From Sodiomyces alkalinus F11 (taxonomy: Eukaryota > Ascomycota > Sordariomycetes > Glomerellales > Plectosphaerellaceae): a stretch of DNA of 64,000 nt. Position numbers and translations under genes: made by a program. The stretch covers positions 2,323,170 through 2,387,169 of the forward strand of contig NW_021167081.1 of NCBI RefSeq assembly GCF_003711515.1, in the 5' to 3' direction. Positions 24,485 through 36,473 of the stretch are shown piece after piece (the stretch's first letter is position 1; each line of letters opens with the position of its first letter). The notes beneath the pieces are model-generated. The model did not search any database and was not told the DNA's origin. It was given only the letters and a program-made list of their open reading frames with translations.

Positions 24485-24637
24485 TTAGTTAACGGACCTA
24501 TATCGCTAAGTTATCGCTATCTTATAGCTAGCCTAGCACTATAGACTTTTCTCCTTTTTCCTTCTTCCTTCCTTAGTTCTAGATAATCTATTATTACGAC
24601 CTTAGTTAGTGCCACGACATATGACTAGTCGTTTATA
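24485..24637 (-). repeat. G1 LTR fragment
   Basis: Matches the 5' two thirds of the G1 LTR (minus orientation, ending GTCGTTTATA at 24637). The 3' end of the LTR is missing. Confidence 0.75.
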
Positions 24638-27600
24638 TCCGGAAAGTTAAAGAGTCTCGCGCGAAGGATCGTGATAAGAGTAAGGACGTGTTGACTAATA
24701 AGGATAACTCGGAAAAAGAATAGCCTTAACACGAAAATAGGCGTTAAAGCCGATAGCTATAATACGGTAGTAGTAAAAGCCGTTTAAAATATAAACTAGT
24801 AATAACCTAGCACTTATAATAGGTAAAGTAAATAAATAGCGTATCCTTGCCCTTATTAATACTAGCTAGGTTTACTATACCGTTATAAGTAAATAATTTA
24901 CTAAGACACTCTGATTACTATTAGTCGATAAGATAAATTAACTACTATATAGCTTCTTAGAAGCTACCGGGATTATTAGTCAAGCAGGGATTATTATCTA
25001 TAAACTTAAGATTAGCGGCTACCCGTAAAGCATATATATATATATATAGTACCCGGACGGAATTAAGATATATTCCTCGGGAAGCCTTAGACAGAATAAA
25101 ATAATATAACGTAGTCTACTAAGGATAAATAACTTTATTATAGAGTAGCCGGATTAAATATACGACTTTATTATAAAAAGAAACTTAGTATAGTATAAAC
25201 TATCTATAACCCTTATTTAGTTACTAGATTCGTATTCACGGGTAGTATCCGATAATTACGATAGAAGGACGAAGAAGTTTTAGTCTAGGGAGTAAGCTTC
25301 AAGGATATTGAAAAAGTATTAAATAAAAAATAACCAGGGGCCTAAAAGACTTTATACCTACAAAGCTACTATAAGAATTCGATATCTTATTTACGCCTAA
25401 TAAGGCTAACTAATTACCGCTATACCGATTAAGAGTTAACTACGAGGTACACTTTATACCCGGAAGTGATAGTAAAGAACTATCGCTTCCCTAGGGGCCG
25501 CTCTATAATATATTAAGAGAAGAACTATTAGTATTACGGAAAGTACTTACTAACCTAATAGATAAGGGATTTATCCGGCCTTATTTAGAAGCCGTGGCTC
25601 GTATCCTCTCTATAAAGACGCTAGGCGGAGGACTTTATATTTATTATAACTATTAAGCGTTAAATACGATTACTAAGTAAAATTATTACTTACTCCTTTT
25701 AGTAGCTAAGATACTATAAAACCTAAGCTAACCGAAATAGTTTATAAAGCTTAATATAATCGCTACCGTTTATAAGATTACGATAGCCCTAGGATACGAA
25801 TATATGACTATATTATAAACTCGGTTTAGGCTTTTTAAATAGCTTATCTACTTATTCGGCCTCAGTAAAGCCCCCGCGACTTTTTAGTAATATACTAATA
25901 AGACACTATAACGCTTCCTAGATAACTTCGTTATAGCGTATATTAATAATATCCTAGTCTACTTTCGTAAGACTTAAGTAAACTATAAAGCGAAAGTTAA
26001 ATAGGTGCTCCGCGGGCTCGCGGACGCTAGCTTAAACCTAAGTCCGTTAAAATGCGAGTTTAGCGTAAAAATAGTAAAGTACCTAGGATTCATAATCTCC
26101 GCGGCAAAAGGCGTATTTTACGACCTAGAGAAGTTATAAGCTACCCGCGAGTAAGTAGCGCCTATAACGGTTAAGGGCATACGAAGCTTTTTAGGGTTTA
26201 CGAATTGTTACCGGATCTTTATTTAGGACTTTTCGGGGATCTCCGCCCTATTAATAGTACTTACTAAGAAGGACTATACCTTTTAATAGGGTCTTAAAGC
26301 TAAAGCCGCCTTTTATACGCTAAAAGTACGGTTTAAAAAAGGACTAATACTATAATAGTAGGACTTAGTAAATAAGATATTTATCGAGACTGATTACTCG
26401 GGGTTCGCCCCTAAGGGTAGCCTAATATAAGAAAACGCGGATAGAAGTCGTTATAGAGTTATATACTACTCTTGTAAACTTATCAAAGCGGAATATAACT
26501 ACCAAATCTATAATAAAGAAATAGTAGCGATTATAAATTATCTAATAATATAACGGGCTAAGCGTATTCGTTATACGTGGTCTATAGTCCTCTCCGACTA
26601 TAAGGCCTTTAAATACTTTATAATAAAGCGATAAAGCTAATACGCTAGTAAGCTTATATAATTCGGCTTTATACGTAAGTATTAAAAGGGAAAGGATAAT
26701 AGACTAACGGATACCCTCTCGCGTTAATAATAAGATAAGCCCTAAGATATAACGGAGAAATAGAAATAATCTTAGTATATATAATTAATTCCTAATACCG
26801 TAATTCTACTTAGTATTCGTAGTATTAATAATGGCTAAATAATCTTTAAGGCGGACTAAAAGCTATAATAATTATAGGATAAAACGGTTATTACCGATAA
26901 ATTGTATTAAGGAGCCTTATCCGCGGTTACTAAAAAAAAGTATTAGTTCTTATTATTATTAGGAATCAAGCAATAAATTGCTGAGTATTTAGTCTTTACG
27001 ACCGGGGTATTACTATTCCGCGACCGAATTTAGGTGCCCGGTTCTATTAAAGGGTTAACGTTATAAGGGAGGATCGTTTAGTTAATTCACGACTTAGTAA
27101 TTAGAGGATACCCTGGACATAAAAATATTATCGCCTTAGTAGCGTGTCGCTTCTTGTAGCCGAGGATAAATAAGGATGTCCAATAATTTATCCGGAACTA
27201 TAATATCTACAGAAAGGCCTATATATAGAAGAACACGAAATAAGGCCTCTTACGCCCCCTCCCGGTACTAGAATAAATACGGAGTAACCGATTAATAGAC
27301 TGTATAATAGACCTATTACTAGCTAGTAAGAAAAAGGCGCGTTACCGCTAGGTTAATATAGACCGCCTAACTAAGGCTATAATATTAGAAGCGATAACGA
27401 TAATAAAAGGCGAAGCTTACACGGAATACTTCCTGTACTATTATTTCCACGTCTATGGAATACCTAGGTCGATTATTAGTAACTAGGTTTAAATTACATA
27501 AATAGGCTCTAGAAACACTTTTATAAGCTCGCACGGATATTATATACGCTTATTATAGTATACTATTCCTAGACTAATAAAGTCATAAAACGTATAAACT

Positions 27601-28455
27601 AAGAAGTATAACCTTATAAATAAGCTTATATTTATTACGCTTAGAATAACTAGGATCGCTTATTACCCGTAGTATAACTAGCCCTAAATAACTATAAGAG
27701 CTATACGATAAGGTTTAGCTCCTTTATCTTAGAATATAGCTACTATATTAACCCGATCTAGATAACTAAGGAGCCTCCTATAGAACCTAAAGTATTAGCG
27801 GCCTATAATCTATTACGGCGTTTATAGAAAACAATTAAGTTTGCCTAGCCCGCGATTATATCGATCTAGCTTAGAAATAAAGAGTCTACTAACTAATATT
27901 ATATACCGGCTAAGCGTTTTAATGTTAACGACTTAGTCTAGCTATTATTAGCTAACTATTCGACTCTATAATTATACTATAAGCTTAACTAGCTTTATTA
28001 TAAATACTGTGCTATAAAGATAATTAGCCTATATATAATTAAGCTCGCTATACTATTATAGATCTACCCCCGATTCTATATAGACTTATTATATCGCGCG
28101 GGCGATAACCCCTTTCCGGGATAGTAACCCTTAACTACCGCCTATTCGAGAAGTAACCGATAATAAAGAATAGGAAATCGAGGAAATCCTTGATATAACA
28201 ACGAAAAGGTAAGGCAGGGGATTAAGATATAAGGTACTAGTATAACAGGTAGAATACTATAAGCCTACTTAGGAACCGCTAGAACTATTAACGTAAGCGC
28301 GGGCACTTAACGAGTTTAAAAGGAAATTCGGCATAGTGATAATAACTTATAGCCTATTAAATACCTTCGCAGTATTATAAAATAAGAACCGATATATAAA
28401 TAATTATATTATAATAATTAGAAAGAAGTAAGAGTTAGATTTACTTTACGCCGGA
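24638..28455 (+). pseudogene. Gypsy G2 protease, RT, RNase H and integrase
   Basis: A Ty3/Gypsy pol without a recognisable gag. Protease: ALINTS with VYYTVISKQFTK near 24848-24905 (DTG changed to NTS), similar to the G5 protease. RT: LIDKGFIRPYLEAVARIL near 25557-25612, RFRLFKQLIYLFGLSKAPATF near 25820-25880, active site VIAYINNILVYF near 25933-25968 (IDD changed to INN). RNase H: FIETDYSGFAPKG near 26380-26418. Integrase: zinc domain GYPGHKNIIALVACRF near 27109-27155, then a weak core to 27870. A C-terminal tail runs to about 28455, where a G1 element begins on the other strand. Nearly every Gln and Trp codon is a stop: this is one of the most mutated copies. Confidence 0.85.
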
Positions 28456-30218
28456 TAGGCCCTACGCTTTAGCCACGCTTAATATAAGCCTAGATCGATA
28501 TCCTTAGCCTCGAAATCGCTATCCTTAGGATTATCGATTTCTATAAAAGTCTTACCCTTATCGCCCCGCTATAGATTAGAGTCTATCTCCTTAACCTTAT
28601 TATCGTCTTTATTATTATCTTTATTATCGCCGTTATCGGGGATTATAACCGCGCTAATAATAGTTATACCTATAGCAGTAGAAGCCTGCGTACGCTCCGC
28701 GAATTATTAGAGTTCGGAGATTATAATATTAGCGCGACTAAGTATACGTATCTCCCTAAATAGCTTAGTATACTCCCTTAGATTTCTAAGATTAAGGCGC
28801 CCAACGTCTTTATCCGATAACGTTAACCTCGATAAAGGATTAAGAGTACTACGATAGGTATTTTTTCCGCTACGATATTAGGAGGATTTAGGCCCGAAAC
28901 TATTAGCTTACCTATAATCTTATAAGGGGGAGATAAGAGTACTTATTGCGCCCTAGTAATAAACTCCTCCGGAGACGATAAGTTTAGTCCTAATACTATC
29001 TTTTCTATAACCTCTAAGGGAGGAGAAAAGACTAGTATAACCACCTTACTAGCGACTTTTATTACCGGAGGAAGTAAGACTAGTTTAGTTACATTATTAA
29101 TAACCTTAGGAAGAGGTAGCGAGACTAACTACGGTACTAGCCTTTCTTAGACCTCCTAAGGATAAGAAAGGGCTAATATCAATATCGTATCGGGAGCCTC
29201 CACGGGATATATAGCTATAAGAAATATCGCTATTATCGCTTCCCTAGCTATAAAGGTATCCTAAAACGCTATATAGGGGTTAAGATACGGTTCTTACTCC
29301 TAGAAAAAGGGCTAGCGATAAGGTTATAACTTTAAAGGGGGAGGAGATAGTAAAGGGGCGTTCTTATTATTATCGCTAAGAAGGGTAGCTATCTTAAATA
29401 ACCTCTACGCGTAGCCTTTAATGTATGCTAGCAGAGGAGTATACCGGTATATCTTTATAGAGTATATATAGTATTTCTTCCCCCGACTAGTTTAGCTATT
29501 ATAAAGGCATTTATACATCCTATTAGCGATATCGCGTGTATAAGAGAGGTATAGCTTAGTATAAACACTACCGAGAGAGTGTTTAGGAGGCTAACTGCCC
29601 ACCGATTTCCGCTTTTTTGCCCGGCGGCGATAACCCGAACTATAATATCATTAATCTCGCCTCAAGGTATAAGAGTATTATCCCTATATTGTTATCGGCG
29701 GCACGCTTATTACTATTATTACCCCTATTATCGCTAGGAGCTGACGCTATCTACGAAATAATATAAGTTAGTAAAGGGTTCTTTACGAAAAGATCGCGAG
29801 TAAGACACGGCTTACCTTAGATAGGGAGATCTTAAATTAACCGAGTATTATTAGATATTATCTAAGAACGGGAGAGTTAGAGGAATTATCGTTACGAGAA
29901 AGAATAAGTATATACGGAACTGTTATTACTATTATTATTATTATTAAAGGTAAGGAGAGGAATAAAAGAAAGGAAAGCCTATAAGGAAAACGGCCCCGAT
30001 ATATCTACGGATAGGATCTATATAAAGGAGGCCTATATTACTATTTCGGGTATATAAATAAAGGTTAGCAGGCGATTCAAGACTTCTTTAATATTAAGGT
30101 AAGGGCGAGGTAAGTTAAAAGAATATAACTCTTCCTTTATCACCGCGATATAAAGGGGAGCTAAACTATAACGGGGACGCGCGGTTATATAGTCCTTAAA
30201 GGGAGAGGGGGGGGATTA
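28456..30218 (-). pseudogene. G1 non-autonomous LTR element: Cys-cluster ORF
   Basis: Internal part of a G1 element in minus orientation, to the left of its LTR. It starts with the C tract next to the LTR (30202-30214 as G on plus). The frame includes GKPCLTRDLFVKNPLLTY near 29830-29770. A cluster with Cys/Tyr at zinc-ligand spacing follows (SYTRDIANRMYK then RGKKYYIYSIKIYRYTPL, about 29565-29430). The C-terminus reads EYTKLFREIRILSRANIIISE near 28790-28700. The same order is found at 47657-49236. No gag, protease or RT. The function is unknown; a zinc-binding nucleic-acid protein is a guess. Confidence 0.6.
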
Positions 30219-30432
30219 TATTACGGGTTAACCCCGATATAAAGGATCCGGCTATACTCCGGATCTTCTTAACTACGCGCTTAGTTAACGGACCTATATC
30301 GCTAGGTTATCGCTACCTTATAATTAGCCTAGCGCTATAGACTTTTCTCCTTTTCCTTCTTCCTTTCTTAGTTCTAGATAATCTATTATTACGACCTCAC
30401 TTAGTGCCACGACCTGTGACTAGTCGTTTACA
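30219..30432 (-). repeat. G1 LTR
   Basis: 214 bp, minus orientation. The outer end at 30432 reads TGTAAACGACTAG; the inner end is TATTACGGG on plus (CCCGTAATA on minus). Homologous to 47442-47656, 24485-24637 and 14957-15018. Confidence 0.82.
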
Positions 30433-31392
30433 CTCTTTAGTGTCTATTAGGAGAGGTGCCGAGGGGGGTAAAGATACTAGAGCCCCTGAAATAGTGGCCC
30501 GAGTTGCTATAGGGTCTTTTTTCCTCTTTAGAGCCTCGCTATATAGGGGTTTAGACTGTTCTGTAAGCCTATAAACTACTAAAGCTAGTTCGTCGACCTT
30601 TAATTTAAGTATAGTTGGCTAAGGTGTTAGAACTCCGTCGATAGTAGATTTAAGCCCTACTATTAGGGCCTTAATCTAGGGGGCAGGGTTAAGGTTATTG
30701 GTCTATTAGAGTAGCTAAAGAGTCTATTCGAGTAATTCCTTTGCCTATGTCTTACTAGCTGAACTAGTCGACTTCTAGGGTATATCAGAGGATTCTCTAG
30801 AGGTTTTAGCTATTCCGGGTGCCTTTTCAGCCTATTTAGAGCGTATAAGGCTCTGCTTTTTAGCAGGAGGGGGCCTAGAAGGCCTGGAGGCCGTTTTGGA
30901 GGCGCCTTCGGCCTCCGAATCGGAGGGGAATTCGATTCTAGTCCTAGAAAACTATCTAGGGGTTAGTGTAGAGTGGCTAAGGTGCCTTTTCGAATTTAAG
31001 AGCGTAGCGAGGGTTAGAATCTCTATACTTTTCAAGGTATGCCCTATATCCACCTCCCCTAGGCCTTCTATAGTTATAGGGGCCTTAGAAGCGGCTTTAG
31101 AGATATTAGGGGTGTTAGGGATGTTAGTATAGCTTGTATTATAGCTGGTGTTATGGCTAGTGAGTTATTGTTTATGGTGTTGGGGTTGCGTGGTGGTCGT
31201 AGATACGGCTCTACGCGGCTTGGCCTACTGCTTTATCAGCGTAAGCACAGGGGCTATATTAGACTTTTCGCCCGCGCGGGGGGTAGCCGTAAGCCTATTC
31301 CTAGGCGTTTTCGCCCTCACACTACGCCATAACTGGCATCGGCGCAATAAAGGGATATAGATAGGCATATAGAATCTAAAGAGAGCTATTAT
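30433..31392 (-). mobile_element. LINE 5' fragment (ORF1 N-terminus)
   Basis: Homologous to about 6960-7910 of the LINE at 1781-8008, same orientation (shared blocks GAGCCTCGCTAT and AGGGGTTTAG). It holds only the N-terminal part of the gag-like ORF1 and some 5' untranslated sequence, so it is a 3'-deleted piece cut at the G1 LTR. The plus-strand frames at 30896 and 31148 are shadows. Confidence 0.75.
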
Positions 31393-32505
31393 AGGACCCG
31401 GACAAGCCTAGATAGGCCTAGAAGGACTTCAACCCCTTATAGGTCCCTCAACTCGCCGTCGCGTAGCTATGTTAGGCCGGCCGCCTTAAAATATTAGAAG
31501 ATATTAACGTAGCACTTAATACTCTACTTAAGGACCTTACGGACCTAGCCGATAAAGTAATACCGCGACGCTGTAATAATGCCCCCGGACTCCTGCCTAC
31601 CCCCTAATACAACACGGAATTAACCGTTCTTACCTAAGGAATAAGGCGCCTTTCCTGTAAATATATAGCTAGGAAGTCCCGAAACGATAGGATAAGTTCT
31701 AGGGGACGGAAAGGTGTCGGGATAAGGCCCTGACGGTAGTAAAACGCTAGTATTCGTAATATATATTTTACTTAACTAGGACGAATAATAACCTCCTCTA
31801 GCGACTCTAAAAATAAGCACTAATAAAAGGCGGGGTACCGCTAAACCCCCTATTAATACCGCCGCTAGGCTAAGACGATAACGATAATAACCTAGCTATA
31901 ATATATATAGACAAAGCTAACATCCTTAGCCAAAAGTTCTTCCCCCCCCTTTACCCTACCGCCCTTAGACCTCTAAGCGCGGTATTTCCCTCCGTATAGG
32001 ATATCCGCCGCGATATTACCGTAGCGGATATACGAGGATCACTTAACAAAATAAAGCCCTAGGCAGCGCTAAGGCGTAATAGGCTCCTAGCAGGGCTCCT
32101 AAAGACTTACGGACCGCCTCTATATTAAAGACAAAGTGCTATTTGTATAGTATATCTTAGAGCGAGTTACTACCTAAAAAGGTGCCGCCACGCAATTATA
32201 GTAGTCTTTAGAAAGGACGGCTAGCGGGTAGCCGAGTATACAGTAATAAGGGGTAACGCCTTATATTACTCCTTAGTATTATAGGTAAGGTCCTTAAAAG
32301 AATAGTAGCTAACCGTATTATTACTGTAGCGGAGGAGTATCGACTCCTCCCTAAGGGATAAATAATTAACCGAACCGGGCGAAGTACTAAGATAATAGTA
32401 TAAAGGGTTATAGAGGTAGTAAGGGCGAGCTAGGCTTATAGCAGTACCGCTTTAATACTCTAACTAGATATTAAGGGTGCTTTTAATATATGCCCTTACT
32501 CCTAG
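31393..32505 (+). pseudogene. LINE endonuclease-RT junction and RT relic
   Basis: Plus-strand Tad1/CgT1-like fragment. NILSQKFFPPFYPTALRP near 31920-31970 is the linker before RT. RT blocks follow: HAIIVVFRKDGQR-like near 32192-32225 (family TTVVLRKPGK), YTVIRGNALYYSLVLQVRSLKE near 32237-32300 (family AYRPIALLSTLGK), then RRSIDSSLRDK-like near 32335-32365. An ALTP piece at 32485-32500 lies where the FDxV block should end, and the frame breaks at the C1 LTR. The strand is opposite to the 5' fragment just to the left, so the two are not one element. Confidence 0.68.
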
Positions 32506-32757
32506 TGTAATTAGGCGAAGACGTTCCGGAATAAGATCGTTAGATAATAGTTGTGATAGTTAATCCGTAGATGGATAAATCAAGGAAAATCTATAATACA
32601 GGAAGGTCTGATAAACCGGGCTTATCTAATCCGGATCGGTCACGTGTATCTATTTAACCCGATTAACCGGTTCGGACCGGTTAACCTGATTAGTTAGAAA
32701 ATATGCGGCCGACCTGACTAGTTAGATTCACCCTAGTACCCGATCTGCGCGGTTATA
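32506..32757 (-). repeat. Solo LTR of Copia C1
   Basis: 252 bp, minus orientation, the same length as the 58210 copy. The plus-strand left end is TGTAATTAGGCG and the right end GCGCGGTTATA. It interrupts the LINE RT. No target-site duplication is visible (CCTAG against TTACG). Confidence 0.8.
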
Positions 32758-33011
32758 TTATTACGGCCCTAATTATCGTCGCCTCGTCTTCGAGAATACG
32801 ATAATTCCAAAAATAACACGTAGATCCAGCATAAATAGTAATCCAGTATAAATAATAATAACTCAAATAATATTTTCGTTACCCTAATCAGGGCTTCTCT
32901 AAGCAGTTCTAGCAGTTATAGATCTTCTAGCCGTCCCCTCCACGCGTGGTAGTTCTCTTATAAACGGTTGTAAAGTTCCCGAAGCCGTGGAACTATTCCC
33001 ACGTAGTCTTC
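32758..33011. other. No gene recognised
   Basis: Mixed sequence with several GCGTGG-type blocks; nothing assigned. Confidence 0.3.
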
Positions 33012-33600
33012 GTGGAACGCAGTAGCGGTAGCGGTATCTTCGACGCGTGGTTCCCTCGAGGTGGTAGCGGGCAGGCAGGTCAGACCTTTTCCACGCGTTC
33101 TTCTAATCGTGTAGTCTTTTTCCGGGAAAAAAGGCTAACCGTTATTAATACTATGGTAGAAGTAGAACTCGAAGGCACTATCGGAACCGAAAGAATAACG
33201 GAAGAACTAAAAGAATAGGAAGAAGAAGAATAGGATATGCGGCTCAGGCTCCCTCGAATTAGAGTAATAAAGATAAAAGAATTGAAAATAGAAGAGATAC
33301 AGAGACGTAGGAAATCGGGAATAACGTAGGCTACGGAGGCGTATAGGATTAAGGCGTGTAAAAACGGTGTAAAAACGGGAAGGCTGAAAAAGAAAAGAGG
33401 GCTAAAAAAGAGGGTAGCAGAGACGTAGCCGTAAAAAGCCACGTATGCAAAAACTAAATAAGTAATAGCATAGAAGGCTTAAAAACGGGCTTATTCGATA
33501 GAACTCGTCCTAATTAGGCTTGTAGAAGTAAAAGTAAGAGAAATAGCTAAAAAGATAAAAGGAGAGGCTGAAAAATCAGGACCCCGGGTATCGTTAAGAG
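33012..33600 (+). pseudogene. Lys/Glu-rich coding relic
   Basis: A plus-strand frame with a run of charged residues: TERITEELKE, LRLPRIRVIKIKELKIEEIQRR near 33243-33310, then GRLKKKRGLKKRV near 33378-33418 and VEVKVREIAKKIKGEAEKSG near 33522-33580. Stops are at Gln/Trp-type TAG or TAA. It would form long charged helices. The 120-codon minus frame at 33080-33442 is the hydrophobic shadow. Not recognised; it could be a gag- or coiled-coil-type protein of an unclassified element. Confidence 0.4.
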
Positions 33601-33734
33601 TCCCTCGTACTCTCGTACTCTCTCCTCTATCCTTAGCCCTAAAACTAGGCGCGCGGTCCCCGCGGGCATAGCTTTCAATAACACAGAATAATAAAACTAA
33701 ATAGACAGGGAGATACTGTATCTTCTAATCAGGC

Positions 33735-34120
33735 TAACTAATATAAAGCAGATTACTATAGGAGGGGGGGGTAGAAAATAAAGAATATTCGGCCCTGGTA
33801 TAGAAGACAGAATCGCGGCCCTGTTAGGAACTAAAAACGCGGCTACAGTCTTGTAGGCATAGCTTCTAAATAAAAATAACATAAAACGGAGCATGCTTAT
33901 CCTTCTCCTGATTAGACTAATGTAAAGCAGATTGGACTAACGTAAAGATCGTGAAGATACGGCCTTCGTACTAAAGTCCACGGGCGTGAATCGCGGCGCT
34001 AGTCTAAAGTCTAAATTCCTTATAACCACGGCCCCCGTTAGGAACTAAAAACGTAACCCTGGGCTTCGACGTAGGACTTCTGCTTCTAAAAACATGTAGG
34101 TTACCTTGATTAGGTAAAGG
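33735..34120. repeat. Two diverged repeat units of about 200 bp
   Basis: GTTAGGAACTAAAAACG occurs at 33826 and again near 34046; TAAAGCAGATT occurs near 33741 and 33923. Both blocks lie in a similar context, so an old duplication is likely. No gene was seen from 33601 to 34260. Confidence 0.5.
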
Positions 34121-34269
34121 AAAATGCAGGGAAGTAGAAAAAGAATAGCATAAGACAGAGGGAGGGAAAATAGATAGGTAGGAAATGCAGGAAGAAGAAG
34201 GAGTTAGGATATATAAGGAAAATAACGAAAGACTACCCTTTCCGATCTCTTTAGTCCTATAGCCCTAGG

Positions 34270-34700
34270 AGGTCTTTAGTATATGACGGCCGGGGTCTTC
34301 AGTTCTCCTTATTCTTCTTCCTTCAGGGCCGTGCCTATAGCGGTAGAACTTTTTATAGCGTGCCTCGTGGCGATACCTCTCGCGGTAGACTTCGTAATAA
34401 ACGGTGTTATAGTATCTTTTACGGTGGCGACGAGCGGCGTTATAGTGACTCTTATAGCGACGAACGGCGTTAACGGCTCCCTTTATTACCCTGACTAGGG
34501 TATTGCAGTGGCGTTCCTTACGGCTACTCTTATTAGCCTATACCGTTACTCTAACTATAGCGTTGCCGTTCCTATTCCTCTTATGATAGCGGGCGTCAGC
34601 CGTTCCCTTTATTACCCTGACTATAGCGTTGCCGTTTATTTTCCTCTTGTAAGTACTCTAGTTCTAACGCTATTATTATAAGGGCCTACTCTAGGTACTG
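34270..34700. repeat. Degenerate GGCGTTATAGTG / CCCTTTATTACCCTGACTA repeats
   Basis: CCCTTTATTACCCTGACTA occurs near 34480 and 34602; TATAGCGTTGCCGTT near 34557 and 34623; AACGGTGTTATAGT-like units near 34400-34460. The 71-codon frame at 34283 is a product of these repeats and I do not call it a gene. Confidence 0.5.
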
Positions 34701-35219
34701 TCTTTTTTCTAGTAACGTGTTAAGCCGTTCTCCTTCTATTTCTTAAACTGATTCTAGGATAGGGGGAATCAGGTTATATCCTTTACTACTATTAGACGTA
34801 TCCGAGGTTATATACTATTATTATTATTTATTACTCTGCTCTTGCTTAGCTAAGCTAGGCTAGCCACCTGGGCAATAGTCCTTCTCTGATTGTTGAGGGG
34901 AAACCGTTAATAGATAAAAACTCCTACGCTCTTATTATATAAGCAGTTCTATCGTGCGTGGCCGCTACGGTATCGCTCCGCGGCCCCGTTTTTATCGCTA
35001 TTCGAAAACCGGATCTTAACTCCGGGCTAGTGGCTGACGGGGGTCGGCTGGTTAGTTTATTAGGTGCCGTGTCAAGTCGCACGCGCCCTCGGTGCGCTAT
35101 CGCCACGGTCCCTCGCCGCCGTCCTTTCCTTTATTCCAGATCCGGCGAGGTTATTCTCTCCTCGCCGCGGCACCCTTTATGCCCTCCCTCCTTTCTATAG
35201 GGGGGCAGCGTATATACTA
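34701..35219. other. CpG-rich stretch, no gene called
   Basis: 34924-35200 has higher GC and opposing frames of 60 and 80 codons without recognisable content. Nothing is assigned. Confidence 0.3.
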
Positions 35220-35720
35220 AAATAGTAGTCCTTCTAAGATATCTTCCTTTAGTGGCGACGGGCGTAGAGTTGGTAGCGCGCTTTCTTTCACGGTGATAAT
35301 ATTAGGGCTGGGCTTCGGGAGAGTCGGAATTGGAGTTGGAGCTACGGCGGGCAAGGGAACTAAAGTCGTCTATAGAAGTGTTGGAATAGGGGGAGGAGGA
35401 GTCGGAATCGAGGTCGTAATAGGAGGAGTCGAAACCACGGTCGTGACGGGAGTTAAAGTACGGCGAGGAGGAGGCATAACGCGCGAGGGGATCTTTTCGG
35501 GGCCTATATTACCCTGATTAGACTAATCCATATATAAGGGATTATTCTTTCGGAGGTCGTGGCAGCCAGCGGCGTGGGTACACGCGTTAGGTCGGTAGTT
35601 GTATAAGTAGGCGGAAAAGGTGTAGAAGGGGAAGAGGTATAAAAGGCCGCCGGAAAAGAAGGGGAAGTAAAAGAAGAAAAAGAAGAAGGGGAAGAGGGAG
35701 GAATAGGAATTAGCTTATTC
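35220..35720 (-). pseudogene. Pro/Thr/Ser-rich coding relic
   Basis: The minus strand reads Ser/Pro/Thr-rich protein in two overlapping frames: TSPSFPAAFYTSSPSTPF near 35680-35620 and, one frame off, PPPRRTLTPVTTVVSTPP then PTPPPPIPTLL near 35490-35380. A frameshift probably separates them. It sits inside a possible G3-type element (G3 LTR at 36280-36473, same orientation), so it could be the Pro-rich linker of that ORF. The plus-strand Gly/Val frame at 35293 is its shadow. Confidence 0.35.
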
Positions 35721-35879
35721 CTCTAACTAGTGTAGTCGACACGCTCTCCAAGCTATAGCTAAAGCTATTAACGAAGAGACTCCATAGGGGACTAAAGTCC
35801 TAGGGCGAGAGAGAGGGTAAAGACGTAGAGTCCTAGTCTAAGGCAGAAGACGAAGCTATAAAATCTAAATAATGAAAAT

Positions 35880-36085
35880 AGTAACGTGGTTTTTAGGCAC
35901 GTAACGCCCTAACTAAGGGAATCTCTAGTCGAATCTATATCGTATATCGTCGTGTTTTTTAGGCTCGCGATGCCCTGGCCGCCCGGTACTCCCGTGGTCG
36001 AATCTGTAGTCGTGGTAGTTTTCAGGTATATAACGCCCTGGTCGAGCCTTTAGTCGGTCGAATCTATATCGTATATCGTATTAAG
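35880..36085. repeat. Tandem repeat, 2-3 units
   Basis: TCGAATCTATATCGTATATCG occurs near 35932 and 36058 with a diverged copy between. Blocks of the form GTGGTTTTTAGGCACGTAACGCCCT recur three times from 35885. Confidence 0.6.
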
Positions 36086-36279
36086 GTTAAAACAGTATTT
36101 AGATTAAAAGAATATCCCGGCGACGTAACGACGGGTGATAATATCGGTCTTTATATTCTAGAAAGTCTAATGCGTTAATAGTAGTATTTCGTTTAAGTAG
36201 GCTGGAACTACTCTCGAGTACCCTGGTTGCCGTAATTAGATTAATAGCTTCCAGAATACCGAAGGAATCCGCCTCCGAG
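36086..36279. other. No gene recognised
   Basis: Short stretch ending in CTCCGAG next to the G3 LTR; on the minus strand this is ACTCGGAGGCGG, like the post-LTR sequence of G3 at 58679. Confidence 0.3.
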
Positions 36280-36473
36280 TATTACGGGCTATAGCCCGCG
36301 GAATAATCCCCGGCAGTGACCGGAACTAAGAAGCATAGACCCCTTAGCGAGGCCCGTGCGATCCTATATACACTTAGCCGTCTACACACTACGTAGACTT
36401 TTCCGTTCCTCCTTTCCTTCCTTAGTTCGAATAATCTATATTTTCAGCCTTAATACGTGAATAACTTTTAATA
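36280..36473 (-). repeat. G3 LTR
   Basis: 194 bp in minus orientation, the same length as its plus-strand homologue at 58485-58678. The inner end TATTACGGGC and outer end CTTTTAATA give CCCGTAATA and TATTAAAAG on the minus strand. It cuts off the 5' end of Gypsy G5. Confidence 0.8.

Noticed and set aside
33080..33442. 120-codon minus ORF rich in Phe, Ser and Leu
   Set aside because: Hydrophobic shadow of the Lys/Glu-rich plus frame; the plus frame shows RIP-type stops, the minus one only lacks them by composition.
35293..35517. Gly/Val-rich 74-codon ORF
   Set aside because: Complement of the Pro/Thr-rich minus frame; no recognisable fold.
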